Positions 17,362 through 26,213 of a DNA stretch of 64,000 nt are shown here, in pieces. Position 1 is the first letter of the stretch. Each line of letters starts with the position of its first letter. A model generated the notes under the pieces. It made no database searches. It saw nothing but the letters and a program-made list of their open reading frames with translations, and was not told the DNA's origin. Source of the stretch: Bacteroidales bacterium (GTDB lineage: Bacteria > Bacteroidota > Bacteroidia > Bacteroidales > F082); NCBI GenBank assembly GCA_017461665.1, contig JAFTXI010000003.1:36446-100445 (forward strand), written 5' to 3'. The translations under genes and the position numbers were made by a program.

Positions 17362-18540
17362 ATGTCTAAACGTAAAAATGACAAACTCGAACGTCAGGAA
17401 AAAAACATCCTGATTGACTTTATTCCGGCAGCTTTAAAAAATACCAAGTCAGAGGGTTATCTGATAGAATATCATTATAGAGACAAGGTTCTGAATAAAC
17501 TTGTCCGTAAAAGATTCTATCTCAATCGTCTAATAAATTCCTACACCAAGAAGAGTGACGGACTTAATCACGCCAGGAGGATTGTCCATGAACTGAACGA
17601 AAAGCTGAAGAATGGCTGGACTCCGGCATTTGAAACGGAAGACCAAAGATTATACACTCCAATTTTGAAGCTCAGAGAAATATATCTGAATGATAAGAAG
17701 CGTGATGTGCGTGAAGCGACGATGACTTCTTATAGTTCTATAACCAAGATGTTTAACGAGTGGATAGAGGCAAGCAACAGAACAGGGAAGGTGACAGGTA
17801 ATTTTCTCCGTTTTGACGCTGTGTGTTATATGGACTATGTGCTTGATAAAGGTTGCTCAAACCGAACATACAATAATACTCTTAAAATGATGAGGGCTTT
17901 GTTTTCATGGGCAATAGAGAAGTGTTATTGTAATGAGAATCCATTCACGAACATTAAAACCAAAACAAAGGAAGCAAAGAAGCGTATAGTTGTCGATGAG
18001 GTGAGCAGAAAGAAAATTGCAGAATATTTCAAGATTAAGAATATGCAGATGTTGTTGGTCTGCAAGTTGGTTTATAATTCTGCGATGCGTCCGAAAGAAA
18101 TTGCCAATCTGAAAATAGAGGACATCAGACTTGAGCGTCGATATATTATCGTGCGTGATACAAACGCAAAGAACGGTAAATCTCGATGTGCTACGATAAC
18201 GGCTGACGTTATAGAATATCTTCAGCAGTTTATGTGCTATCCGGGAAGGTTTTACCTATTCGGTATGAACAAGGACTTACTTCCTTCAGATAAGCGCTGC
18301 GCTCTTGCTGCATTTCGTAAGAAATGGGATAAGATGAGGACTTTTTTAGACCTTCCTCAAGAGATGCAGCTTTATTCTTTGCGTGATACAGGAATGATCG
18401 ATCTTCTTCATGCAGGTGTTGATGAGTTGTCTGTACAACATCATTTTGACCATAGTGACTTGTCAATCCAGGCGATTTATACGAATCACTTTGACCCGAA
18501 TTTGAACGAGACGATATTCCGGAATGCTCCGAAGTTTTAA
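17362..18540 (+). CDS. Tyrosine recombinase (prophage integrase)
   Basis: This is a 392-residue site-specific recombinase from the ATG at 17362 (an in-frame ATG at 17329 would add 11 residues rich in Cys/Ser and is less likely). The N-terminal SAM-like core-binding domain covers about residues 95-195. In the catalytic domain I see the first arginine in NSAMRPKEIANL, the lysine in TNAKNGKSR, the LYSLRDTG box with the second arginine (a tyrosine replaces the usual first histidine, common in Bacteroidota phage integrases), the later histidine in HHFDHSD, and the nucleophile tyrosine in AIYTNHF. It appears intact, unlike much of the prophage. It ends overlapping the next minus-strand gene by four bases. 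Confidence 0.92.
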   Translation: MSKRKNDKLERQEKNILIDFIPAALKNTKSEGYLIEYHYRDKVLNKLVRKRFYLNRLINSYTKKSDGLNHARRIVHELNEKLKNGWTPAFETEDQRLYTPILKLREIYLNDKKRDVREATMTSYSSITKMFNEWIEASNRTGKVTGNFLRFDAVCYMDYVLDKGCSNRTYNNTLKMMRALFSWAIEKCYCNENPFTNIKTKTKEAKKRIVVDEVSRKKIAEYFKIKNMQMLLVCKLVYNSAMRPKEIANLKIEDIRLERRYIIVRDTNAKNGKSRCATITADVIEYLQQFMCYPGRFYLFGMNKDLLPSDKRCALAAFRKKWDKMRTFLDLPQEMQLYSLRDTGMIDLLHAGVDELSVQHHFDHSDLSIQAIYTNHFDPNLNETIFRNAPKF

Positions 18541-19112
18541 CGTAGTTTTCGGCGGATTCTAATTTCCCCGAATGGTGAAATTTTATCTCCGTCGGCGTGG
18601 ACTCCTGCAGAAGCTGTCAATGACCATTTGCTGTTGATTGACAGTCGAGTTGTTATATCCATATTGATGTAATAACATTGCGCTGTTTTACCCAAAAACA
18701 ATCCAACATCACCCGAAAATCTGTTGGGTTTTATTGTGATTTCTTTCTCTACCATTTTCGTGACTTCACGAAAATGATAGTTGACACTATCGAGCTTGAC
18801 ATTGTAACCGGTGCAATAAATGTCAACAGATTCATCATGGAACCAGAACCAGGACATTGGCAATGACATATATAATGTGTCGTTGATTCTGATTGTGTCT
18901 TCTAATGGTACATAAGTAAAATCATAAACTATACTGTCCTTCTTGTTAACGTTATATATTGTAGTATCTCTATAGGTAACATTGAATATTATAGTATCTT
19001 TATACTCTTCATTGTAGAAAATCCCACTCCTGTAAGGTTTCAGGAGCAGGATTGGCAGTAATAAAAGTAGTAGAACCAAACAATAATATGAAAAAGAAAA
19101 TTTATCGTTCAT
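18537..19112 (-). CDS. Phage-encoded membrane-anchored protein of unknown function
   Basis: The product is 191 residues. An N-terminal membrane anchor (about residues 8-26, leucine-rich) is followed by a soluble region full of short threonine/tyrosine repeats (YKDTIIFNVTYRDTTIYNVNKKDSIVYD) and a C-terminal beta-rich part (SKWSLTASAGVHADGDKISPFGEIRIRRKL). Such proteins close to lysis genes occur in Bacteroides prophages and may be spanin-like, but I cannot confirm this. Its ATG overlaps the stop of the M15 peptidase remnant (ATGA), so it was coupled to it. Confidence 0.68.
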   Translation of the reverse strand: MNDKFSFSYYCLVLLLLLLPILLLKPYRSGIFYNEEYKDTIIFNVTYRDTTIYNVNKKDSIVYDFTYVPLEDTIRINDTLYMSLPMSWFWFHDESVDIYCTGYNVKLDSVNYHFREVTKMVEKEITIKPNRFSGDVGLFLGKTAQCYYINMDITTRLSINSKWSLTASAGVHADGDKISPFGEIRIRRKLR

Positions 19113-19558
19113 GGGTTGAAATATGTTACTTTATACGGATTTCCCATATCATAACAATCGATGTGAAGCCAATTGACATATCTTTCGATTCTGACCGGAT
19201 AGGGCAGAAGATCTGAGTTTAGCTCAATTTTTTTCTCATTTCTTCTGCACTCATTATAGGACTTGATAGATCTAATCCCATTCCGTTATTGTGCGCTGAA
19301 AGATATAAAATGTCGTTCATTGTCTTTTTTTTGACGATTTCACAAAGATTACATCTAAGTCCACGTTGTGTGTTCTTTAGTATTACATACTAATGGAACT
19401 TTCAATATTAGTGTGCGCAAAACAAGCAATGTGTGGAGTATTTCCATAGTATGGAACATCCAAGATTTCTCCCCATATCGATTCAACGTATGTGGACAAA
19501 CAAGTTCTTTGATGTTAAAGTAGTTCTTGAGTTGCGATATAATTTCAGATTTTGTCAC
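19109..19558 (-). pseudogene. Broken phage M15-like peptidase (endolysin type), two frameshifts
   Basis: Three reading frames join into one protein like the Bacteroidota phage-type M15 peptidases that cut peptidoglycan cross-links. Frame one gives IKELVCPHTLNRYGEKSWMF and ILKVPLVCN. Frame two gives TQRGLRCNLCEIVKKKT and YLSAHNNGMGLD. Frame three gives LLPYPVRIERYVNWLHIDCYDMG up to the stop at 19109. The breaks are a +1 shift in the CACACA stretch near 19364-19374 and a -1 shift in the A7 run at 19228-19234. The start is uncertain: GTG at 19558 (VTKSEIISQ) or TTG at 19600. The Cys/His/Asp pattern of the zinc site is still readable, but a full protein cannot be made without two frameshifts. Confidence 0.82.
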
Positions 19559-19605
19559 GATTATTTTTTTTACAAATTTAATCGCAATAAAAATAATCAA
19601 GATGA

Positions 19606-19629
19606 CAAAAAAAGGTGCAGAAGCACCTT
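19606..19629 (-). terminator. Rho-independent terminator of the retroelement operon
   Basis: On the minus strand AAGGTGC-TTCT-GCACCTT (7-base stem, 19612-19618 with 19623-19629) is followed by a run of T (19606-19613 complement). It stands 7 bases after the stop of the reverse transcriptase frame and so ends the target-RT message. Confidence 0.82.
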
Positions 19630-19635
19630 ATAACT

Positions 19636-21672
19636 TTAACACTTGGCATTTGCGAGTTCAGTCAATTCAACAGCTGTAGGCTCGTGGTCGAAAATAGCTT
19701 CAGTCCATGTTTTCATGCCTTCGACAATTCTTGACTCTTTAGAATCGCCTTCGCCGATAGTCTCGACATAGTCTTGAATGTTGGCTCTACCAATCCATTG
19801 ATTGTTGTTGATTTTTTCTCTTGCAATTGCTTTAGCTGTCGGTCCGAAAGACTTTACGGGTTGTGATTTTGTAGCCATAACGATACTTTTAACATAGTTA
19901 ATAATTAGCTTTCTCTTTCTGCGGATGCGTCTCTTGATTCTCGCTTTGGTCTTGTATCTTTTCCTTACTATCATTTTATAGAAGTTTTGGCGGTCGGGAT
20001 ACATAACTTTGGACCAAACAGAAAAGACCTTGTCGCAGATTTCTTTTCTTTTGCTAAACTCATCGAGATGCTTCAGCATTCCAAGATAGCTGTTAATTGT
20101 AGCTGCAAATTTCTCACAATTCTGAATTTGGAAAGCGACATTTCCTGCGGCTTGCTTGTTCCACCAGTGAATTTTCTTGAAACAGTTGGTGATGCTTCTG
20201 TTGGAGGAGTATGTTCTACCTGGTTTTTGATAAACATTGAGAATTTTTACGCCTTTACTATAGTGCTGAAAATAGTATTTGTTAGGGTGTATTGTAAGAC
20301 CAAATTCGGCATATTTAGCCCTTATGAGAGCCATATCATTAAGCATTTTGTTCTTATCCTGGTGCATATACCAGCTGTCATCAATAGATCTGCTATAGTA
20401 TTTGTATCCCAGTTCATTTATTATGTAGTGGTCTATAGGCGCAAGATATAAGTTGGCGCTTTCATTGGTAAGCAATAGACCGATAGGTATTCCTTGCCAT
20501 TCTGGATGATTGAACAAACTTTTATGTGGTGGCAAATATTTCCAATATTCTATCGGGGAGCGTCTTATTACGTTTTTGCGAGGGTCAGTCATCAATCTTA
20601 CTGTAATCAACCATTTGAGAATTTCTTTATCCCAATGCTCGTAGTAGAGATCTACAAGACCATGAATCATTGACAACAGTCTGTTTTTGTCAATGCTCAT
20701 GTAGTAAGATTGAACATCATACTTCATTATCCAACAATCTTTAGTATAGTTTTCAGAACATTGTTCAAATGCTTCTTTTAATTGTCTGTTTGCTTCCTTG
20801 GTTCCCAGTCCGGCTCGACAAGCTGGAGCGTTGCGAGTCACTACCTTATCCATCAATGGTTCCAATCTAAAACTTATCCAAGTATCTACAATTCTATCTA
20901 TAGCTACAGACTCAAATATTTCTCTAACCGTTGGTTTGAAAACAATAAAGATGCGTAGAGGTTGTGGTACGTATTTTCCGGCAATGATAGAATCAACTAA
21001 GTGAATTAGTTTGTATTCATGATTGGGAATAAATTCGGCAACACTATTTGATGACTTTTTCCCTTTTATAAAGGAATGGTATGCCAATCTAAATTCTGTA
21101 TCAAGTTCGTTTCTTTGAGAATCGGTTAGGACAAAACCGCTACAACTTAATTGAGAAGCCGAAACCGCACGGACGTAATAGCTATTGTACTTATTATTGT
21201 TGTTCTGATTTCCATTAGCGAAGTAGAGTAACCATGCGTTATTACTATAATACTCAGTTGATGACCATGTATAATTTCCTTCCGAAAATTTAGTCCCTCC
21301 ACAAGCAGTCAAGCAGGCATTGATTGCTGCTTTGTTCAGATACATTAGATATAGATGACCGAAAGCCGGCAGATCCCATTTGCCGGCTGCAATATTGCCA
21401 GAAGAATACAACCGACATGCTTCAGCTGCCGGCGCGCCCTTGGTAGTTGCTGAACTTCCAGTATATACAACCGTTGAACTATCAATAAGCCCAGATGTTA
21501 ATCCATCAGTCAATGCTTCTCCTTTCCAATTAGGATTAAGAGCTGCAATGATAGCATCTGTATTTTCTTTAGCATTAAAGTCCTTTACAGCAGATGTCCA
21601 GGCTGTCTTATTGGTAATTCCTGAAATATCCGTACCATATCCACCCCCATGCACAAGTTGATGAATAAGCAT
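19636..21672 (-). CDS. Diversity-generating-retroelement reverse transcriptase, in frame with target variable domain and a tail domain
   Basis: One open frame of 678 codons holds three parts. Codons 1-165 are the C-terminal half of the retroelement target, including the variable region. About 165-598 are a DGR reverse transcriptase: RT block A KYDVQSYYMSID, block B GIPIGLLLTNESANLYL, block C YYSRSIDDSWYMH, and the DGR-typical QHYSKGVKILNVYQKPGRTYSSNR. The last 80 codons (from an internal ATG at 19878) form a small acidic domain of unknown role. DGR RTs copy a template repeat with errors at adenines and place the cDNA in the target gene. Block B has TN where DGR enzymes usually have SQ, and block C has SIDD rather than YxDD, so activity is uncertain. 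No stop separates target and RT; the native RT start may be an internal non-ATG codon near 21120. A terminator follows directly. Confidence 0.82.
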   Translation of the reverse strand: MLIHQLVHGGGYGTDISGITNKTAWTSAVKDFNAKENTDAIIAALNPNWKGEALTDGLTSGLIDSSTVVYTGSSATTKGAPAAEACRLYSSGNIAAGKWDLPAFGHLYLMYLNKAAINACLTACGGTKFSEGNYTWSSTEYYSNNAWLLYFANGNQNNNNKYNSYYVRAVSASQLSCSGFVLTDSQRNELDTEFRLAYHSFIKGKKSSNSVAEFIPNHEYKLIHLVDSIIAGKYVPQPLRIFIVFKPTVREIFESVAIDRIVDTWISFRLEPLMDKVVTRNAPACRAGLGTKEANRQLKEAFEQCSENYTKDCWIMKYDVQSYYMSIDKNRLLSMIHGLVDLYYEHWDKEILKWLITVRLMTDPRKNVIRRSPIEYWKYLPPHKSLFNHPEWQGIPIGLLLTNESANLYLAPIDHYIINELGYKYYSRSIDDSWYMHQDKNKMLNDMALIRAKYAEFGLTIHPNKYYFQHYSKGVKILNVYQKPGRTYSSNRSITNCFKKIHWWNKQAAGNVAFQIQNCEKFAATINSYLGMLKHLDEFSKRKEICDKVFSVWSKVMYPDRQNFYKMIVRKRYKTKARIKRRIRRKRKLIINYVKSIVMATKSQPVKSFGPTAKAIAREKINNNQWIGRANIQDYVETIGEGDSKESRIVEGMKTWTEAIFDHEPTAVELTELANAKC

Positions 21673-22159
21673 TTTGCAATCCTATTCTGAATTGATGGTC
21701 AGCTGTAATGAGAACTACAGATTGAGCTGTCTTGCCAGCTCCTTCTGTATTCCAATTTTCAGATGAAATCAAAGAACCGTCGGTTGCTTCTATCCAAGTA
21801 CCAAGAGGACTCATAGTACAGTTATAGAAGAACTCAACATCTCTTGCCGATCTGTCTGCTGTAAAGTGCTGTGCTAAGGGCGATGTATCTCCGTATGCTT
21901 GGACTTCCACACTATATTCAAGACCATACTTGACATAGCAATAAGCGATACCTTTAGAACTATCTAAAATCATAGGAGTTTGATAGCTTCTCGTGTTGCC
22001 GTTTTCATCAACTACTTTAATTGTTGCATATAATCCATTAATAAAGCCTTCATTGCTTGATGCTTTAACAATTACTTTTTCGACCTTGTTGTCGATGAGA
22101 TTGAGAACGTCGTTATGAAGTTCTCTAACTCTTATTGCTCTTCCTGAAAAGTCTGTCAT
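21150..22159 (-). pseudogene. Target protein of the diversity-generating retroelement (C-type-lectin/FGE-like fold), one frameshift
   Basis: The ATG at 22159 starts a protein with Bacteroides-phage DGR target features: an N-terminal fibre-like part (VRELHNDVLNLIDNKVEKV, RSYQTPMILDSSKGIAYCYV) and a turn into the lectin-like domain (LGTWIEATDGSLISS). At 21644-21648 a run of five G shifts the frame: the first frame stops at 21608, while the other goes on with GGYGTDISGITNKT, LPAFGHLYLMYLN, YTWSSTEYYSNNAW and YYVRAV. Removing one G restores one protein of about 335 residues. It was probably a tail-tip receptor-binding protein varied by the RT. No stop follows the variable region, and the frame enters the RT. 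Confidence 0.82.
21163..21270 (-). other. Variable region (VR) of the retroelement
   Basis: The stretch codes WSSTEYYSNNAW ... FANGNQNNNNKYNSYYVRAV. It keeps many AAC/AAT codons (a run of four asparagines), with Tyr and Ala codons (TAC/TAT, GCT) at places where an A-rich template would have AAC/AAT. That is the mark of adenine-directed mutation, or of a template-like copy only partly varied. No matching template repeat was found in the window. Confidence 0.72.
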
Positions 22160-22160
22160 T

Positions 22161-22429
22161 TTACCACATTATTTTAACGTTTGACAATGGTGCATTTGCT
22201 GTTATCTTAACATATTCGCCGACCCTTACTCCATATAGCGGGTCATGCAAATAATCTATGAACGTTATCGTTTCCGGAACAGGCGTAAATGTTAGCCATC
22301 TGTGGAACGATGATAAGTAATTTTTCTTTCTCCAGCAGCTTCAATATATACTTCCGGAAAACTCTGATGTTCCTTAATTTGGAACGGTTTGACGGACATT
22401 GCGTCCTGACTTAATTGTAATTCTACCAT
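22161..22429 (-). pseudogene. Small phage protein gene, frameshifted
   Basis: From ATG 22429 the frame MVELQLSQDAMSVKPF ... RKITYHRSTDG stops at 22292. The next frame carries straight on with TFTPVPETITFIDYLHDPL and GEYVKITANAPLSNVK to a stop at 22161, two bases before the DGR target ATG. One base is missing near 22295. Joined, it would be about 90 residues, rich in beta strands. The function is unknown; it lies between holin and target, in a tail-lysis cassette. Confidence 0.65.
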
Positions 22430-22440
22430 GGTGAAAATAA

Positions 22441-22924
22441 TTATAAGTTTTTATTCTTTTTGTCAATATCTTCTATTACCTCTTCCAAACATTCATGATT
22501 GGTTTTCTTTCCAATAAGTGACAATATACCTTCTATTGATATTTGCTTTCCTCGCTTTTCTAGTATATTATTAATGCAGCTGGAACCTTCCAAAATGAAT
22601 ACTATCGACATCATAATAGCCGGTAGCTTTGGATAATGGTATGTTATTCCGATGGAAGCTGAAAACAATATCCAACACGAATATCCAATGAATTTATTGA
22701 CAGTTCTCCTGATAGCCTTAGTCGGAGTTCTTCTGTCATCTCGACATTTGGCGGCTTGCAGCCCCCCAGACAAGATCAGCGACGATTGCCAAAATAGTTG
22801 GCATTATGTATTGCAGTGCAAGCATAAGCAAATCTTCCATATAATGAATTAAAGTTGCTCCTATCATTGTTTTTATCAACAGCAATTTGGGATTGGCTAC
22901 TATGTTAGTAATTGTCTTTAGCAT
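22441..22924 (-). pseudogene. Phage holin-like membrane protein gene, one frameshift
   Basis: The start ATG at 22924 overlaps the end of the upstream tail gene by 20 bases. Frame one gives IANPK-type start MLKTITNIVANPKLLL, a hydrophobic helix (LALQYIMPTILAIVADLVWG) and then shifts at a run of six G (22762-22767). The continuation LQAAKCRDDRRTPTKAIRRTVNKF with further hydrophobic segments (GYSCWILFSASIG, LPAIMMSIVFILEG) and a charged tail ends at 22441. The basic cytoplasmic loop between helices and the charged tail fit a holin of about 160 residues that lets the endolysin reach the wall. Removing one G restores the frame. Confidence 0.72.
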
Positions 22925-24323
22925 TGGAAAACAGTATATCTATGTTAGTAATTGGAGTTTCAGATTCTACTTTAAGGTAAGAACCGATGGTAAGATCTTC
23001 AAAGGCTCTTACTGTATTATTCTCTACCAATACATGGTCTATCAAAGTCCAAGTTTCGGCATTGGTGGAAGTGTAAACAGACAGAAATCCTTTGGTTTCT
23101 ATGTACATTAAAACGCTATTCATTGTACATTCTATTGGTTCGGTTGTAAATGAATCGTTGTTGTTGTGTACATTCACACCTCGTTTTGGCATTTCCAACG
23201 GCATTGATTGAGACATATTGTCAATTATCAATTGCTGAATTTCGACAACAAAGTCTTCAATTTCCGGAATATCTGTTGTTTTTCGATATGTGAAGGAGAA
23301 CGAGGTAAAACTATCTTTTTTGTTGAAAGAAGCGTCGTGCCCGGTGACAACGATTTTGCAACAGCTTACGTTGTCTGGGGTGTATATGTATTTATCTTTT
23401 TTATTCAAAAGGAAATCTGTGACGACGTAAATGTTGTTGATTGAGAAATATCCTGATTTTTGATTCCAAGTGATGTGATCTTCAGTGTTGTCGAGTTGTA
23501 TCAATCCGGATGATCTCCTTGCGATATCGAAAGTAACTTCCGGCTTTTGTTTTTTGTCGCCGGTGGTGATGAATGTATCTAAGCCACCAAAATAATTGTA
23601 GAATAGATAGTAGTTTTCTCTGCCTGTGGATTCTCTAAAAACGTAACGCTGAATCAGGGATATTCTTTGATTGCTTTCATCAACGACGTATATGTCATAG
23701 AACGGTTTTTTGTTGCTTGAGTCAGAGTTGGAATGTTTAATTACCTCTCTATAACTGACGTTATGTGTAATAGCAGAAGCGTTATTTCCTTTCCATGTGT
23801 AGAGTGTTACAACTTCAGAAGTCCCATTGTTGTTATAGAATTTAGCAATCAGTTTTTTAACGTCACCTGCGTAAAAATATGTTAGAAATTCAGGAGAATC
23901 AACGGTAACTTCCTTAACATCGGTTTGCAAAGTAAGAAATTGTTTGCCGATAACGACATCAATTGTAGATGATGAGATTGTAGCATTGATGTTTAGTAGA
24001 TTGAAAGTTCTTTCAATCTGTCCATCATCATCTTTAAACAACACATATATTTCTTTCATGAAATTATATTGTGTTATGTAACTGAGATGAAATTTGGGAA
24101 CTTCGGACGACAACAATGCTTGCAAAATATCCTTGAGGTCAATTTCTATATTATTGTTCAAACCGGGAACATAAGAACCTGAGAAAATGTTCTTGATGTT
24201 GCCATTATGAATATAGCTAACTTCTGCGGTTATCGGTAGCGTACATCGCAACCGAAAAACCGGAAGGTCGGGAATTGTGTAATACCCTTGTTGTTTTGGT
24301 GCGTTTCGTAATATTATTGACAT
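22905..24323 (-). CDS. Predicted phage tail or tail-fibre protein
   Basis: The product is 472 residues with an intact frame. It is rich in beta strands and hydroxyl residues, without a signal peptide or membrane segment (start MSIILRNAPKQQGYYTIPDLP). No catalytic motif is seen. It follows the large tail protein and precedes the holin, the place of a baseplate or fibre protein in Bacteroidota siphophage-like prophages. I do not recognise a named family. The ATG of the holin lies inside its last 20 bases. Confidence 0.65.
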   Translation of the reverse strand: MSIILRNAPKQQGYYTIPDLPVFRLRCTLPITAEVSYIHNGNIKNIFSGSYVPGLNNNIEIDLKDILQALLSSEVPKFHLSYITQYNFMKEIYVLFKDDDGQIERTFNLLNINATISSSTIDVVIGKQFLTLQTDVKEVTVDSPEFLTYFYAGDVKKLIAKFYNNNGTSEVVTLYTWKGNNASAITHNVSYREVIKHSNSDSSNKKPFYDIYVVDESNQRISLIQRYVFRESTGRENYYLFYNYFGGLDTFITTGDKKQKPEVTFDIARRSSGLIQLDNTEDHITWNQKSGYFSINNIYVVTDFLLNKKDKYIYTPDNVSCCKIVVTGHDASFNKKDSFTSFSFTYRKTTDIPEIEDFVVEIQQLIIDNMSQSMPLEMPKRGVNVHNNNDSFTTEPIECTMNSVLMYIETKGFLSVYTSTNAETWTLIDHVLVENNTVRAFEDLTIGSYLKVESETPITNIDILFSNAKDNY

Positions 24324-24368
24324 AACGAGAACAAAATTATAATGTGGTGTTCAGAGATTGGTGACAAA

Positions 24369-26213
24369 TTAGAATGGAACAGAATGATATTCGGCGGTGT
24401 CTTTACCTGTTATGTCATTAAAATCAATCATCATAGATTCATTTACAAGTTGACCTTCTCCAGGATAGGTATAAACCTTATATTGTGGTGTTATTGAATA
24501 TTCAAATTCAAAAGAAACAGAATTTTCACCGCTATAAATTGGTATTCCAATATATATATCACCTGAACCATTTGTAATCTTTACTGAACAACCTGTATAA
24601 ACCATAATATAACAAGCTGTATTGGTTGGGGTATAATTAGAACCACTGCCTAAATATTCTTTATTGGCATTAAAGTAGTATGGAAACCAAGAAGCAATAT
24701 TGGCAATCTCACTATCTATTTTATCGCCTTGATATTCCCACTTAAATTTCTGCTTTGTCTCAGGAATTATCATTTTATCTTTTACCGAATCAAGGTATTC
24801 TTTGACAAGGATAAATTCTGATTCTCTGTTTTTTATTTTATCTGAAACCTCAAAAGCGGTCTTCAACGGCAGGATTTTTTGTCCTCTATATATCTTGACT
24901 TTTGTCATGTCAAGATCAGACAAGTCGCTAACATCGTATAAAACAGTTCCTTTCAGACTAACTTTGCCGTTGCGCAAAAGATTGTTATATTTTGACCAAA
25001 AATAATCATACAGGTCGTATGTCGTCAATGAGAAATCTTTGATTTTACGACCATTGAAATATTTTTGCGTTGTTCCGAACGACAGTGGCAAGCTACCTGC
25101 AACAAGTATCGTTTTCCAAGCTATCATAATTGGTTGGTCGGAAGAATCTTCTGTATTTTGATATGAAGTGTTGCGATGTTGCCTGTCGCCGATATACATA
25201 TATGGTAGTTTGTCGAATGTATCGGCTGCCGGAGCAGTACCATCGATGGAAGTTTCTGAACTCAACACGACTCTTGAAGTATCTTCTATAGTGATATTCA
25301 ATTCATCGACCACCTTAGATGTTATATCCATGGTAGGAGCGGAATCGAACAATTCCTGCAATGTTACAACAGAAACTCTTTTTGATGTTGAATCGACGCG
25401 GACGCGTATTCCGAATTTATTGAAAAGAAAATCGAGAAATTCGGAAATAGTGCAGGAAGAGACAAGGTCGGAATAATTGATAACTCCTTTGACGATGGTG
25501 TCTGAGCAGTTATTTAAAAGGACGATGTCTTTATATGGGTCTCTGTCGAGACAGTTATAGACCACATAATAACCCATTTGCTCAAACAACAAATCAATCA
25601 TCTTATATAGATATAGAAAAGGAGAAACGCCGTAACCATCGGTAACGCTCTTTGTCAAGTCTCCTTCTCTGACAGTGCGGGCTTGCCATACGAGATAGTT
25701 TGTTCCCTCATTATTGTATTGGTAAATTTTGGTGTCGTTCTCTTCGTATGGAGCGACCGCCACCGGAAATAGTGTAAAGTCGTCGTATTGTCTATTCATA
25801 CGAACACGCCAAAGATATTTGGCTAATGCTGATATGTCTTTGTTCCAATCGTCTATAACCTTGGAAGAAAATATTTCTTTCAAGGATTTTTCTTTGTATT
25901 GAGAATACAGGTCGGAGTTCTCGACAGCCAAAGACACTGCTATTCCGTCTCTCATGCTCAATGTATCTATAATCAATTGTCCATGTTTCTGAATTGCTCC
26001 AGCCATGAGTGTAGCAGGAACTGTTTTCAAGAAACGGTTGGCTCGATCAACGCGGTGAATGTTGTCGAGCACTTTCAGATTGTTAGGCGTTGCCGGAATC
26101 GTTGCCGGAATGGTGGCATCGCCTTCATCTGAGAAGAAAGGGTTGTTAAGTTCTACCTCAAAAGAGAAATCGATAGGGAGATCTAATTCGCCGTTATTAG
26201 TAGTAAGTTTCAT
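24369..26213 (-). CDS. Predicted phage distal tail / baseplate protein
   Basis: This intact frame of 614 residues starts MKLTTNNGELDLPIDFSFEV, a start seen in Bacteroides prophage tail proteins just after the tape measure. It shows mixed alpha/beta content, with a helix-rich middle (SKVIDDWNKDISALAKYLWRVRMN) and a beta-rich end. There is no signal peptide. Its ATG overlaps the tape-measure stop (ATGA), so the two were translated in step. The exact role is inferred from position only. Confidence 0.65.
   Translation of the reverse strand: MKLTTNNGELDLPIDFSFEVELNNPFFSDEGDATIPATIPATPNNLKVLDNIHRVDRANRFLKTVPATLMAGAIQKHGQLIIDTLSMRDGIAVSLAVENSDLYSQYKEKSLKEIFSSKVIDDWNKDISALAKYLWRVRMNRQYDDFTLFPVAVAPYEENDTKIYQYNNEGTNYLVWQARTVREGDLTKSVTDGYGVSPFLYLYKMIDLLFEQMGYYVVYNCLDRDPYKDIVLLNNCSDTIVKGVINYSDLVSSCTISEFLDFLFNKFGIRVRVDSTSKRVSVVTLQELFDSAPTMDITSKVVDELNITIEDTSRVVLSSETSIDGTAPAADTFDKLPYMYIGDRQHRNTSYQNTEDSSDQPIMIAWKTILVAGSLPLSFGTTQKYFNGRKIKDFSLTTYDLYDYFWSKYNNLLRNGKVSLKGTVLYDVSDLSDLDMTKVKIYRGQKILPLKTAFEVSDKIKNRESEFILVKEYLDSVKDKMIIPETKQKFKWEYQGDKIDSEIANIASWFPYYFNANKEYLGSGSNYTPTNTACYIMVYTGCSVKITNGSGDIYIGIPIYSGENSVSFEFEYSITPQYKVYTYPGEGQLVNESMMIDFNDITGKDTAEYHSVPF

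Noticed and set aside
19219-19320. Separate 33-codon gene starting MNDILYLSAHNN
   Set aside because: Its sequence is the middle of the M15 peptidase, with the other parts in adjoining frames, so it is a pseudogene piece.
19801-19840. Asn-rich codons (INNNQW) near the end of the RT frame as a template repeat
   Set aside because: The flanks do not match the variable region at all, so it is not a TR.
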